Translations under genes and position numbers: made by a program
Assembly: GCA_937902695.1 (NCBI GenBank)
Contig: CALFNI010000273.1
Span: forward strand, 1-10,652
Direction: 5' to 3'
From: an uncultured Rhodanobacteraceae bacterium
GTDB taxonomy: Bacteria; Pseudomonadota; Gammaproteobacteria; Xanthomonadales; Rhodanobacteraceae
Length of the DNA: 10,652 nt
Notes under the pieces: generated by a model
What the model was told of the DNA's origin: nothing
Database searches by the model: none
The model's input: the letters and a program-made list of their open reading frames with translations, nothing else
Shown: positions 1-6,626 of the stretch, one piece after another
Numbering within the stretch: the first letter of the stretch is position 1
Layout: every line of letters begins with the position of its first letter

Positions 1-85
1 CGGCGCGATGTCGCGGCGTTGCGCCGGCGGCGAGCCAGTGCGAGAACTCGCGGCGACTTCCGCAGACCGCCAGTGCGATACGTGC
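1..85. other. Short 3' flank of the choice-anchor B gene
   Basis: This stretch lies downstream of the minus-strand stop at 86-88. It holds a small palindrome with arms GCGAG (40-44) and CTCGC (47-51), and a 10-base direct repeat GCCAGTGCGA at 34-43 and 69-78. No T-rich tract follows the palindrome on the minus strand, so I do not call a terminator. No coding sequence is supported here. Confidence 0.3.
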
Positions 86-2554
86 CTAGCGGTCTTCGAA
101 CCCGTCGATGAAGATCGCATCCGGCGCGACGACGCAGGTGCCCGGCACGAGCGCGTGCGTCAGCGCGACGTCGTCGACGAACCAGCCTTCGCCGGTCTGT
201 GCCTGGTCGGTGCGATAGAGCCAGCGCGCCTGCACGGTCTCACCGGCATACGCCGAAAGATCGACGTCGTACTGCGACCATGTGAAATGGCCCATGCCGG
301 TGAACGCGCCGGAGCCTTGCGCGATGCCGCAGAGCGTGCCGCCCTGCGAGATCGTGCTCGGGTAGCCCTGTTGCGGCGTGAGCCGCGTCCAGTTGGCGCC
401 GTCGGTCGAGATCTCCACGACGCCGCCATCCCAGCCCTGTTCGATGTCCCAGGCGGACCAGAACGAAAGCGCCGACGACTGGCCCGGCGTCAGCTCGAGC
501 GGCGGCGTGACCAGCGAAACGCAGAGATTGTTCGCATCCGTGGACCAGAAACTCTCCGTGCCCGCGTGCATGCGCACGGTCGATACGCCCCACGCGCTGG
601 CGGGATCGAAACGCGGATCGCCGGGCTCGGCTCCGCTTCCGAACGTCGCATCGGACGGCGGCCCGCTCGGCACGACGGCGAGGCGGACGAGATTGTCGTC
701 CTCCGCGCCATTCGCGCCGTCGACGCTGCGTACCATGTAGTAGTGCGTCGTGCCGCCGACGGCGGTGGTATCGCTGAAGAGCGTGTCGAGCCAGCCGAGC
801 GCGATGCGGTTTCCATCGCCCGGCACGAAGCCCGCGTCGTCCGAGCGGTAGATCGAATACGACGCCGGCCCGCCGCAGGCCGGGCTGGCGCTGTTCCAGC
901 CAAGATCGACGCGGCACTCGCTCGTGCCAGCGCTCGTCGCGCTCGCGATGCCGCCGAACAGCGGCGCGGCGGTGCAGCTGCCGGTCGTTTCGGCTTCGAC
1001 GCAGGTCGACGACGACGAGCCGCAGAAGCCCGATGCATCGAACGCGGTCACGCGGTACCCGTAGGTCACCTGGCCCGATGCGCTCGTATCGGAATACATT
1101 GCCGCGGTCAGCTGATCGGCGATCGTGCGGAAATCGCCGCGGCAGCCGCCCTGCGCGCGCTCGACGCGGTACGTCGTGCCGCTCGTCGTCGAGGCGTCCC
1201 ACGCAAGATCGATGCGGTGATCGCCGTTCGGCGTCGCGGCGAGATTCGACGGCGTCACCGGCGCCTCGCACAGATGCGGCTCGAGCACGAAGAAGCCTTC
1301 GTCGATGCCGGTCGCGATGATGTTGCCGCTGCCCGGGAAGCGGAAGTTGTTCCAGGTGCCGTTGAAGGCGGCGTTGTCGCTCGCCGGGTAGGTGTCGAAG
1401 TAGGCGACCTCGGTCATCGCGGTCTCGGCGAGGTCGTCGATGCGCAGGATGCGCACGCCGGCTTCGTAATCCGACTGATAGACGTAGTTGCCGTGCACGT
1501 AGAGGTTGTGATCGATGACACTCAGCGGATGCTCGTGGAAGCCGACCAGCACCGGTGCATCGAGATCGCTGACATCGAAGATATAGGTGCGCGCGTTGTT
1601 GCCGCTGCCTTCCTCGTCGAGCTCGTCGTCGAGCAGGAGATAGTGCTGATCCTCGGTCAGCCAGCTCTGGTGCGTGTACGCGCTGCCGTTGTACGGAGTC
1701 GACGACAGCGTCACCGGGTTCGTCTTGTCGGTCACGTCGACGATCGCGATGCGGCCGCTCGATCCGTTCGAATCGAAGCAGAGATCGCGGCCATCGTGCT
1801 CGACGTCGGTCCCGGAATAGACGTAGCACTGCGATTCGTGCGTGTAGCCCGCGTCGTTGACGCAGCCGGCGAATGTCGGCGACGTCGGGTCGTGGATATC
1901 GAGGATCTGCAAGCCGCCGTGATCGGAATCGCCGGGACAGACGACGTCGGCGCCCGCGACCGACGCGTAGCCTGTCGCCTCGTTGATCGAAATCGTATGG
2001 CTCGATCCGAAGCCGGAATAATGGCCGTCCTCGGTGAACGTCTCGGGCGACGTGACCGCGCGAAGGCGCGTCAGATCGAACACCTGCATGCCGTGGCCGG
2101 GATTCGCGTCGCTGACGACGAACGCGTGGTTCTGGTAGACGCGAACGTCGCGCCAGATCGAGCTTCCGGCCGAGGTCGGGAGCTTGCCGAGATAGCGCGG
2201 CTGATCCGGCGTCGAAAGATCGTAGAACGCGATGCCGTTGTTCGCACCGATGAGCGCGTATTCGATGCCGGAATCGGGGTCGGTCCAGCCCCAGAGGCTG
2301 TTCGTCGTCGTCGCCTGGAACTGCGCAACCGGCACGAAGGCGAGGAGATCGACGTTCGAGCACGGATAGATGCCGGCCATGCCGTCGACGCAGGGCGTGT
2401 GGCTCGCGGGCGCCATCGGCTGGTGCTGCGGCCGGTGCTGCATGTGCTCGCGCATCGCGGGCGACTGGATGTCGCATGCGCTCGCCGCGGTGAAGGTCAG
2501 AAGTGCGGCAATGCCGGCGGACGCGCAGGAGCGCGTGAGAATCCCAGAACGCAT
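86..2554 (-). CDS. Secreted choice-anchor B family protein with fibronectin-like modules and a C-terminal IFIDGFED tail
   Basis: An 822-residue exported protein of unknown biochemical role. The N-terminus (MRSGILTRSC, then a hydrophobic stretch to about residue 26) is a signal peptide; the cut could be ASA|CD, or Cys27 could be a weak lipobox cysteine. A His/Met/Pro-rich segment follows (about 35-53). Residues about 65-428 carry repeated blocks such as GIAFYDLSTPDQPRYLG and GLQILDIHDPTSPTFAG, typical of LVIVD/choice-anchor B beta-propeller-like proteins. Two fibronectin-III-like modules follow (about 433-525 and 526-630). A jelly-roll-like domain (about 650-800) shows WDGGVVEIS and GWFVDDV, as in immune-inhibitor-A/MAM-like domains. 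The last residues are IFIDGFEDR. ATG at 2554 is chosen because GGGGAG lies 6 bases upstream and the signal peptide starts there; longer reading frames run into repeat DNA. Family assignment is fairly sure, function is not. Confidence 0.85.
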   Translation of the reverse strand: MRSGILTRSCASAGIAALLTFTAASACDIQSPAMREHMQHRPQHQPMAPASHTPCVDGMAGIYPCSNVDLLAFVPVAQFQATTTNSLWGWTDPDSGIEYALIGANNGIAFYDLSTPDQPRYLGKLPTSAGSSIWRDVRVYQNHAFVVSDANPGHGMQVFDLTRLRAVTSPETFTEDGHYSGFGSSHTISINEATGYASVAGADVVCPGDSDHGGLQILDIHDPTSPTFAGCVNDAGYTHESQCYVYSGTDVEHDGRDLCFDSNGSSGRIAIVDVTDKTNPVTLSSTPYNGSAYTHQSWLTEDQHYLLLDDELDEEGSGNNARTYIFDVSDLDAPVLVGFHEHPLSVIDHNLYVHGNYVYQSDYEAGVRILRIDDLAETAMTEVAYFDTYPASDNAAFNGTWNNFRFPGSGNIIATGIDEGFFVLEPHLCEAPVTPSNLAATPNGDHRIDLAWDASTTSGTTYRVERAQGGCRGDFRTIADQLTAAMYSDTSASGQVTYGYRVTAFDASGFCGSSSSTCVEAETTGSCTAAPLFGGIASATSAGTSECRVDLGWNSASPACGGPASYSIYRSDDAGFVPGDGNRIALGWLDTLFSDTTAVGGTTHYYMVRSVDGANGAEDDNLVRLAVVPSGPPSDATFGSGAEPGDPRFDPASAWGVSTVRMHAGTESFWSTDANNLCVSLVTPPLELTPGQSSALSFWSAWDIEQGWDGGVVEISTDGANWTRLTPQQGYPSTISQGGTLCGIAQGSGAFTGMGHFTWSQYDVDLSAYAGETVQARWLYRTDQAQTGEGWFVDDVALTHALVPGTCVVAPDAIFIDGFEDR

Positions 2555-2560
2555 GTCGAG

Positions 2561-2598
2561 CTCCCCAAGAGTCGCGGCGAACGGAAGCGGGGATTCTA
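2561..2598 (-). promoter_or_regulatory. Leader of the choice-anchor B gene: RBS plus -10-like box
   Basis: On the minus strand GGGGAG (2561-2566) sits 6 bases before the ATG at 2554 and fixes that start. TAGAAT (2593-2598) matches the sigma-70 -10 consensus at five of six positions, but no good -35 is visible; the -35 zone falls in the neighbouring palindromic repeat. The RBS is solid, the promoter is weak. Confidence 0.35.
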
Positions 2599-2601
2599 GT
2601 G

Positions 2602-2650
2602 GCTTTTCCTTCTCACGCGCGCGGGAGAAGGTGCCGGAGGCGGATGAGGG
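2602..2650 (+). repeat. REP-like palindromic element, CCTTCTC subfamily, copy 1
   Basis: Arms CCTTCTC (2608-2614) and GAGAAGG (2625-2631) flank a GC-rich centre and are followed by TGCCGGAGGCGGATGAGGG. The copy at 6222-6272 is nearly identical, including the leading GCTTTTC and the trailing GGCGGATGAGGG. It points head-on toward the second element at 2676-2718, so the two make an inverted composite between pepQ and the choice-anchor B gene. Confidence 0.75.
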
Positions 2651-2675
2651 TGCTTTTGGGGCGCGAACCAACGTG

Positions 2676-2718
2676 CCCTCACCCTAGCCCTCTCCCGCAA
2701 GCGGGAGAGGGGAAAGAG
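2676..2718 (-). repeat. REP-like palindromic element, CCCTCTCCCGC subfamily, copy 1
   Basis: Perfect 11-base arms CCCTCTCCCGC (2688-2698) and GCGGGAGAGGG (2701-2711), preceded on the plus strand by CCCTCACCC (2676-2684). Read on the minus strand it matches the element at 9291-9329 almost base for base, including the flanking CTTTCC and TAGGGTGAGGG. It starts just past the pepQ stop codon, so the hairpin could also protect or end the pepQ transcript, but no T-run follows it. Confidence 0.75.
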
Positions 2719-2722
2719 CAGG

Positions 2723-4057
2723 TCAGACCGCGGCGGCGAATGCTTCGCGGGTGAGGTTTTCAGGCTCGCCGTTCGTACAGACGACGTCATCCTCGATACG
2801 GATGCCGCCGTATTTGCGGAACGCATCGACCTTGTCCCAGTTCACGTCCTTCGCGACAGGCTTCTTCCTGAGCTCGGCGAGCAGCATGTCGATGAAGTAG
2901 ATCCCGGGCTCGATCGTCGTCACCATGCCGGGCTCGAGCTTGCGCGTCAGGCGCAGGTACGGATGGCCCGGCGGCTTCGGAATCGTGCCGCCGCGCTCGC
3001 TTTCCTGGAATCCGGCGACATCGTGTACCTGCAGGCCGATGCCATGGCCGAGGCCGTGCGGGAAGAACGTCGACGAGACGCCGGATTCCACGGCGCTTTC
3101 GGCGCTCATCCGGATGAACCCGTGTTCGCGCAGGATGTTCGCGAGCACGTGATGCGCGTGCACGTGGAGATCGGGATAGCTCTGGCCCTTCTTCACCATC
3201 GCGCAGAAGCCGAGCTGCGCGTCGTCGACCGCGTCGATCAGCGCGGCGAACTCGTCCGCGCCGGCGGCCGCGTGCGTGCGCGTGATGTCGCTCGCGTAGC
3301 CGTGGAAGCTCGCGCCGGCGTCGATCAGGAACGAATGGAAATGCGCCGGCGGCGCATGGTTGAAATCGGTGTAGTGCAGCACGGCGCCGTGTTCGTTCAG
3401 CGCGACGATGTTCGAATACGGCAGCTCGTTCTCGGTCTGCCGCGCGGCGTCGAGATACGCCATCTGGATGCCGAACTCCGACGCGCCGCCGCGGAATGCC
3501 GCTTCGGCCGCGCGGTGCGCGCGCGCGCCGATCTTGCTCGCGACGCGCATCATCGCGAGCTCGTACGGCGTCTTGTACGTGCGGTGCCAGTGCAGGTGAT
3601 CGAGCAGCGCCTTCGGATTATCCGGCGCAAACGGGCCGACCTTCGCGATGTCCTCGCCGATGATCGCGGAGCGCGCAGGATCCTTCGGCAGGTGCTGCAC
3701 GGCGTCGGCAGCCTCGCGAATGATCGCGATGTCGAAATGCTCGACCCAGTAACCCGCGGGCGCTTCCGGCACGACGTGCCAGTAGTCGTGCGGCTGCAGA
3801 TAGACGAGCTTCGGCTTCTGCCCGGGCGTGTAGACGAGCCAGGAGCCCGGCGCCTTCGTCACCGGCACCCAATGCTTGAACCACGGGTTCACGGCGAACG
3901 GATACGGCTTGTCGTCGAGAAACTCGTAGCGCGGCGTGCCGGCGGCGAGCACGAGGTGATCGCGCCCGGCGCGCGCCAGCGCGGTGTCGGTGCGCGATTT
4001 CAGCGTGGCGAGATGGTCCGCGTAGAGCGGGTGCAGGTCGGGATGCGTGATGTCCAT
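2723..4057 (-). CDS. pepQ: Xaa-Pro dipeptidase (prolidase), M24B metallopeptidase
   Basis: A cytoplasmic dimetal enzyme that hydrolyses dipeptides with C-terminal proline. At 444 residues it has the length of bacterial PepQ. The N-terminal domain shows LDDKPYPFAVNPWFKHWVPVT, close to the gammaproteobacterial form. The C-terminal pita-bread domain carries all five expected metal ligands: Asp246 (LIDAGA), Asp257 (SDITRTHA), His338 (HGLGHGIGLQVHD), Glu383 (TIEPGIYF) and Glu422 (GGIRIEDD). There is no signal peptide. The ATG at 4057 aligns with the usual PepQ start, but no purine-rich Shine-Dalgarno precedes it; a GTGCC/GGCAC dyad (4068-4079) occupies that place. The gene starts 36 bases after the GH85 stop on the same strand, so the two may share a transcript. 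Such prolidases often also hydrolyse organophosphates, which the sequence alone cannot show. Confidence 0.96.
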   Translation of the reverse strand: MDITHPDLHPLYADHLATLKSRTDTALARAGRDHLVLAAGTPRYEFLDDKPYPFAVNPWFKHWVPVTKAPGSWLVYTPGQKPKLVYLQPHDYWHVVPEAPAGYWVEHFDIAIIREAADAVQHLPKDPARSAIIGEDIAKVGPFAPDNPKALLDHLHWHRTYKTPYELAMMRVASKIGARAHRAAEAAFRGGASEFGIQMAYLDAARQTENELPYSNIVALNEHGAVLHYTDFNHAPPAHFHSFLIDAGASFHGYASDITRTHAAAGADEFAALIDAVDDAQLGFCAMVKKGQSYPDLHVHAHHVLANILREHGFIRMSAESAVESGVSSTFFPHGLGHGIGLQVHDVAGFQESERGGTIPKPPGHPYLRLTRKLEPGMVTTIEPGIYFIDMLLAELRKKPVAKDVNWDKVDAFRKYGGIRIEDDVVCTNGEPENLTREAFAAAV

Positions 4058-4093
4058 GGGCGCGATTGTGCCACGGCACCCGTGCGGCGGGGC

Positions 4094-6112
4094 TCAGTCG
4101 TCGAAGCCGTCCGCGAAGATGTGATCCCACGTCACGGTCGCGCTCGCGACCGGGGAGGCCATCAGGAAATCGGCGCCGATCGCAAGGACGTCGATCTGCG
4201 ACGTCGCTTCGTTGCCGTCGCGCACGAGGTTGCCGACGAAGTACGCCGTGTTCGGCGTGGCGCCGAGCCAGGTGCCGAGGCTGCCATCGGGATGGTAGTG
4301 CTCCACGTCGTAATATGCGATCGCGCTCGGCGAGGCGTCCCATTTGAGGCGCACGGTCGCGGCGTGCGCATCGATCTCGTGCATTTCGACGACGGTGACG
4401 TTCTTCGGCGGCTCCGGAAACTCGACGTCGGCGGTGACCGCGATCTGCCCGATGCGCATCTGGTATGGCATCGGCGTGCCGGTGTCGACGAAGCGGAGCG
4501 AGATCGCCGCGAGCGTGCGTCCCGCATCGGCCGCGCCGAGTCCGATCGCGACGTACTGCCAGTCCGTCGAGGTCGCATCGAGCGTATCCGCATACTCGAA
4601 CGTCGTCGGCGCGTCGGCGAACGCATATCCGACCTGCATGTGCGTCGGTCCGGTCTGGGCGGGCTTGAACATGACGCTGAGCTGCGTGCCGCTGACGACG
4701 TCGAGATTCGTTTCGTAGAGCAGCACGTCGTTCGTCGCGTCGAGCGTGCCCGAGACGAGCAGCGAGGATCCGCCGAAATACGCATCGTCGAAATCAAGCG
4801 CCACGTCGAGCGGCGCGCCGGAGGTGCGCACGATCCAGCGCCACGTCGGCAGCACGTCCTGAAGACTGAGGTTGTTCCAGTCGCTGGTCGAGAAGACGGT
4901 GCCCGCACTCGCGTAAAAATGGCCTTGTCCCGTGCAGAAGTTCGTGACCCACTGCACCGTCGTGATCGGCGAGTTCGCCGGAATGTAGTTCGCGACGCCC
5001 TTCCAGTTCGACGTCGTCGTCGTGTTGCTCGGATCGCCGTTCTGGCCCACCCAGAACTTGTTGTCGCGCGCGTAGAAATCGGAAAGACTCGTCGACGCGT
5101 TGTAGGTCCATTCGGGCCGGTAGAAGCCGATCGACGTCACGTGCGGCTGGCCTTCGGGGAACACGGCGTTCCAGTTCACGCTGGTGTTGTAGCCGTTCGA
5201 TTCGACGTCGATGCCGGCGTAGAGCTCGTAAGGGCTCCGGCCGAGGCTCGTCGCGAGCGTCGCCGAGTTCGAAAGACGCGTCGCCGTCCAGTTGAAGTTG
5301 AGAAAGAAGTTGTCCGAGACGAGCGTCGCGCCGTCCTGGAAGAACATCTGGTTCTGCGCATCGAGCTGGTTCTGCCAGCCGACGCCGCCGGTCGCATTCA
5401 TCGCGTCGTACCAGGTGATCTTGAGGTTCGAGTGCGCCTGGAAGTACTCGAGCATCGCCTGCATGTCGCTCGCGAGCTGCGCGTCGCCACCGGCCGTTTC
5501 CTGATTGATGAACCAGCCGTCGAAGCCGTAGTACTCGGCCGCCTGAATCATCTTGTCCGCGACCGGAAAGACGCCGTTCGCGTCGTGCTGCACGAAATCG
5601 CGCACCCATTGGATCTGCCCGCCGAACGCCGTCGGCGGGAGATACACGTTGCCGAGCACCGGCACGCCGTTCCTGTGCGCCGCGTCGATCACGGTCGGAT
5701 TCGGCGCGAGGATCAGCCCTTCGCCGGCCGAGCCGCCCCAGAACACGAGCTGATCCATGTATTGCCAGTAGTTCGTCGCGTAGTAGTCGATCGTCGCGGA
5801 ACCTTGGGACGGGTTGAACGACGTCGGCGCGTACGCGACGAGCGACTGCACGCGCGCCTCGTCGAGGTGCGCGTGCGGATTCACGTTGAAATCGGGATTC
5901 GAGAAGCGTGGCGCCAGCGGGATCGTGCCGCGGTTGAACGGCGCGTCGGGGTCGGTCGCGGGGTCCCAGTCGAGGATCGTCGACGGGAACCAGTACGATG
6001 CGTACGGCTGTCCGGGCAAGTCGTTGCCCGCGATGGCCGAAGAAGCGAAAGCGCCGAACAGCGACGCGGAGACGACGAGCGCCGAACGGCGCAGACGCGA
6101 TTCGAACGGCAT
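4094..6112 (-). CDS. Secreted GH85 endo-beta-N-acetylglucosaminidase with C-terminal IFADGFDD tail
   Basis: An extracellular glycosidase of family GH85, which cuts between the two core GlcNAc residues of N-glycans. It has 672 residues. Residues 1-28 form a signal peptide (basic LRRS, hydrophobic core, SAIA|GN cut). The early YASYWFPSTILDWDP segment and the catalytic block YYGFDGWFINQET are typical of GH85; the family's catalytic pair, oxazoline-assisting Asn and acid/base Glu, should be Asn203 and Glu205. The middle of the protein fits the ENGase barrel and beta-sandwich layout, and a fibronectin-like module (about 555-655) precedes the final HIFADGFDD. ATG at 6112 is chosen over GTG at 6136 because GAGGGG lies 6 bases upstream and the signal peptide begins there. 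No other N-glycan-degrading gene is in view. pepQ follows 36 bases downstream. Confidence 0.9.
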   Translation of the reverse strand: MPFESRLRRSALVVSASLFGAFASSAIAGNDLPGQPYASYWFPSTILDWDPATDPDAPFNRGTIPLAPRFSNPDFNVNPHAHLDEARVQSLVAYAPTSFNPSQGSATIDYYATNYWQYMDQLVFWGGSAGEGLILAPNPTVIDAAHRNGVPVLGNVYLPPTAFGGQIQWVRDFVQHDANGVFPVADKMIQAAEYYGFDGWFINQETAGGDAQLASDMQAMLEYFQAHSNLKITWYDAMNATGGVGWQNQLDAQNQMFFQDGATLVSDNFFLNFNWTATRLSNSATLATSLGRSPYELYAGIDVESNGYNTSVNWNAVFPEGQPHVTSIGFYRPEWTYNASTSLSDFYARDNKFWVGQNGDPSNTTTTSNWKGVANYIPANSPITTVQWVTNFCTGQGHFYASAGTVFSTSDWNNLSLQDVLPTWRWIVRTSGAPLDVALDFDDAYFGGSSLLVSGTLDATNDVLLYETNLDVVSGTQLSVMFKPAQTGPTHMQVGYAFADAPTTFEYADTLDATSTDWQYVAIGLGAADAGRTLAAISLRFVDTGTPMPYQMRIGQIAVTADVEFPEPPKNVTVVEMHEIDAHAATVRLKWDASPSAIAYYDVEHYHPDGSLGTWLGATPNTAYFVGNLVRDGNEATSQIDVLAIGADFLMASPVASATVTWDHIFADGFDD

Positions 6113-6149
6113 GGCCAACCCCTCGCGCGCCCACACGCGCGCAGCGGGT

Positions 6150-6179
6150 CGATCTTAGGATTCGCGTGCGTACGCTCGC
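6150..6179 (-). promoter_or_regulatory. Candidate sigma-70 promoter for GH85 (and possibly pepQ)
   Basis: On the minus strand TTGCGA (6174-6179) and TAAGAT (6150-6155) are separated by 18 bases; each matches its consensus at four of six positions. Initiation would fall near 6142, giving a leader of about 30 bases that includes the GAGGGG ribosome-binding site. Such matches occur by chance, so this is tentative. Confidence 0.3.
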
Positions 6180-6221
6180 AAGCGCGCTTACATGTGCGCG
6201 CACGCACCTACGCGCGAGGCC

Positions 6222-6272
6222 GCTTTTCCCTTCTCCCGCTGCGCGGGAGAAGGTGCCGAAGGCGGATGAGGG
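6222..6272 (+). repeat. REP-like palindromic element, CCTTCTCCCGC subfamily, copy 2
   Basis: Perfect 11-base arms CCTTCTCCCGC (6229-6239) and GCGGGAGAAGG (6243-6253) with a 3-base loop, then TGCCGAAGGCGGATGAGGG. It differs from the copy at 2602-2650 at only a few positions, mostly inside the palindrome, and shares its GCTTTTC leader. Confidence 0.8.
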
Positions 6273-6354
6273 CACGCGGAGCGAAGCGCCCCGCGCGGAG
6301 CCGTTTGCAGAAGCGCAAGCGGCCCACGAGACCGGCCGCGCCCATCAAAATGAT

Positions 6355-6364
6355 ACTTATAAGT
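6355..6364. promoter_or_regulatory. AT-rich 10-base palindrome ACTTATAAGT
   Basis: A perfect palindrome just inside the 5' end of the XRE remnant, and markedly AT-rich for this window. It could be a leftover operator for the lost regulator. There is no second copy or other support, so this is only a candidate. Confidence 0.2.
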
Positions 6365-6560
6365 CGACTAGCTCCAGGGGGTCGCGACAAGAACAGCGGC
6401 GCGCCAGACTGTTCTGCCCTGGCGAAGCATCCGATAGCGATCCTGTTAGGGCGGGCATTGCGTGCAAGGAGAGAAGCCGCCGGAATCAGTCAGGACCAAT
6501 TCGCCGATAGCATCGAGATGCACCGAGCGTATTACTCGGCGATCGAGTCGACGATATTGC

Positions 6561-6607
6561 AAGACGTAGAAACAAGTCTCGCTCGGCGTGAAAGCCGCGG
6601 TGCGAGA
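6561..6607 (-). terminator. Candidate intrinsic terminator of the TolB-like/TPR gene
   Basis: About 20 bases past the stop codon at 6627-6629, the minus strand can fold TCTCGC (6602-6607) against GCGAGA (6577-6582), with an inner CGGC/GCCG stem and a TTTCAC loop. The bases that follow read CTTGTTTCTACGTCTT, moderately T-rich. The position is right and the stem is imperfect, so confidence is moderate. Confidence 0.4.
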
Positions 6608-6626
6608 AGGCGGGCCCTCAGCCGTT

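Larger units (their letters stand above)
6113..6626. other. Intergenic stretch between GH85 and the TolB-like/TPR gene
   Basis: This 514-base region holds, from left to right, the GH85 RBS (GAGGGG, 6119-6124), a possible promoter (6150-6179), a run of alternating GCGC/TGCG sequence (about 6165-6212), a REP-like palindrome (6222-6272), the start and helix-turn-helix part of a decayed XRE gene (from 6350), and a terminator-like hairpin (6577-6607). I see no intact gene in it. Confidence 0.6.

Noticed and set aside
34..78. The 10-base direct repeat GCCAGTGCGA as a possible attachment site or iteron
   Set aside because: Only two copies, no integrase, tRNA or replication gene nearby. Likely a small local duplication.
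8..2599. An 863-codon open frame on the plus strand, antisense to the choice-anchor B gene
   Set aside because: Its product is Arg/Ala/Val-rich with no recognisable domain. The minus-strand gene has a signal peptide, family domains and an RBS. The long frame is an effect of high GC.
2688..2711. The 11-bp hairpin after pepQ as an intrinsic terminator
   Set aside because: No T-run follows on the minus strand, and the same sequence with its flanks recurs at 9291-9329, so it is better explained as a dispersed repeat.
2963..6349. The plus-strand open frame running antisense through pepQ and GH85
   Set aside because: It has no domain and low-complexity Arg/Val content. Only its end, from 6350, has real protein similarity (the XRE remnant).
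6362..6552. AGTCGAC direct repeat (6362-6368 and 6546-6552) flanking the XRE remnant
   Set aside because: Seven bases around a common GC-rich hexamer are expected by chance, and no insertion sequence ends or terminal inverted repeats are present.
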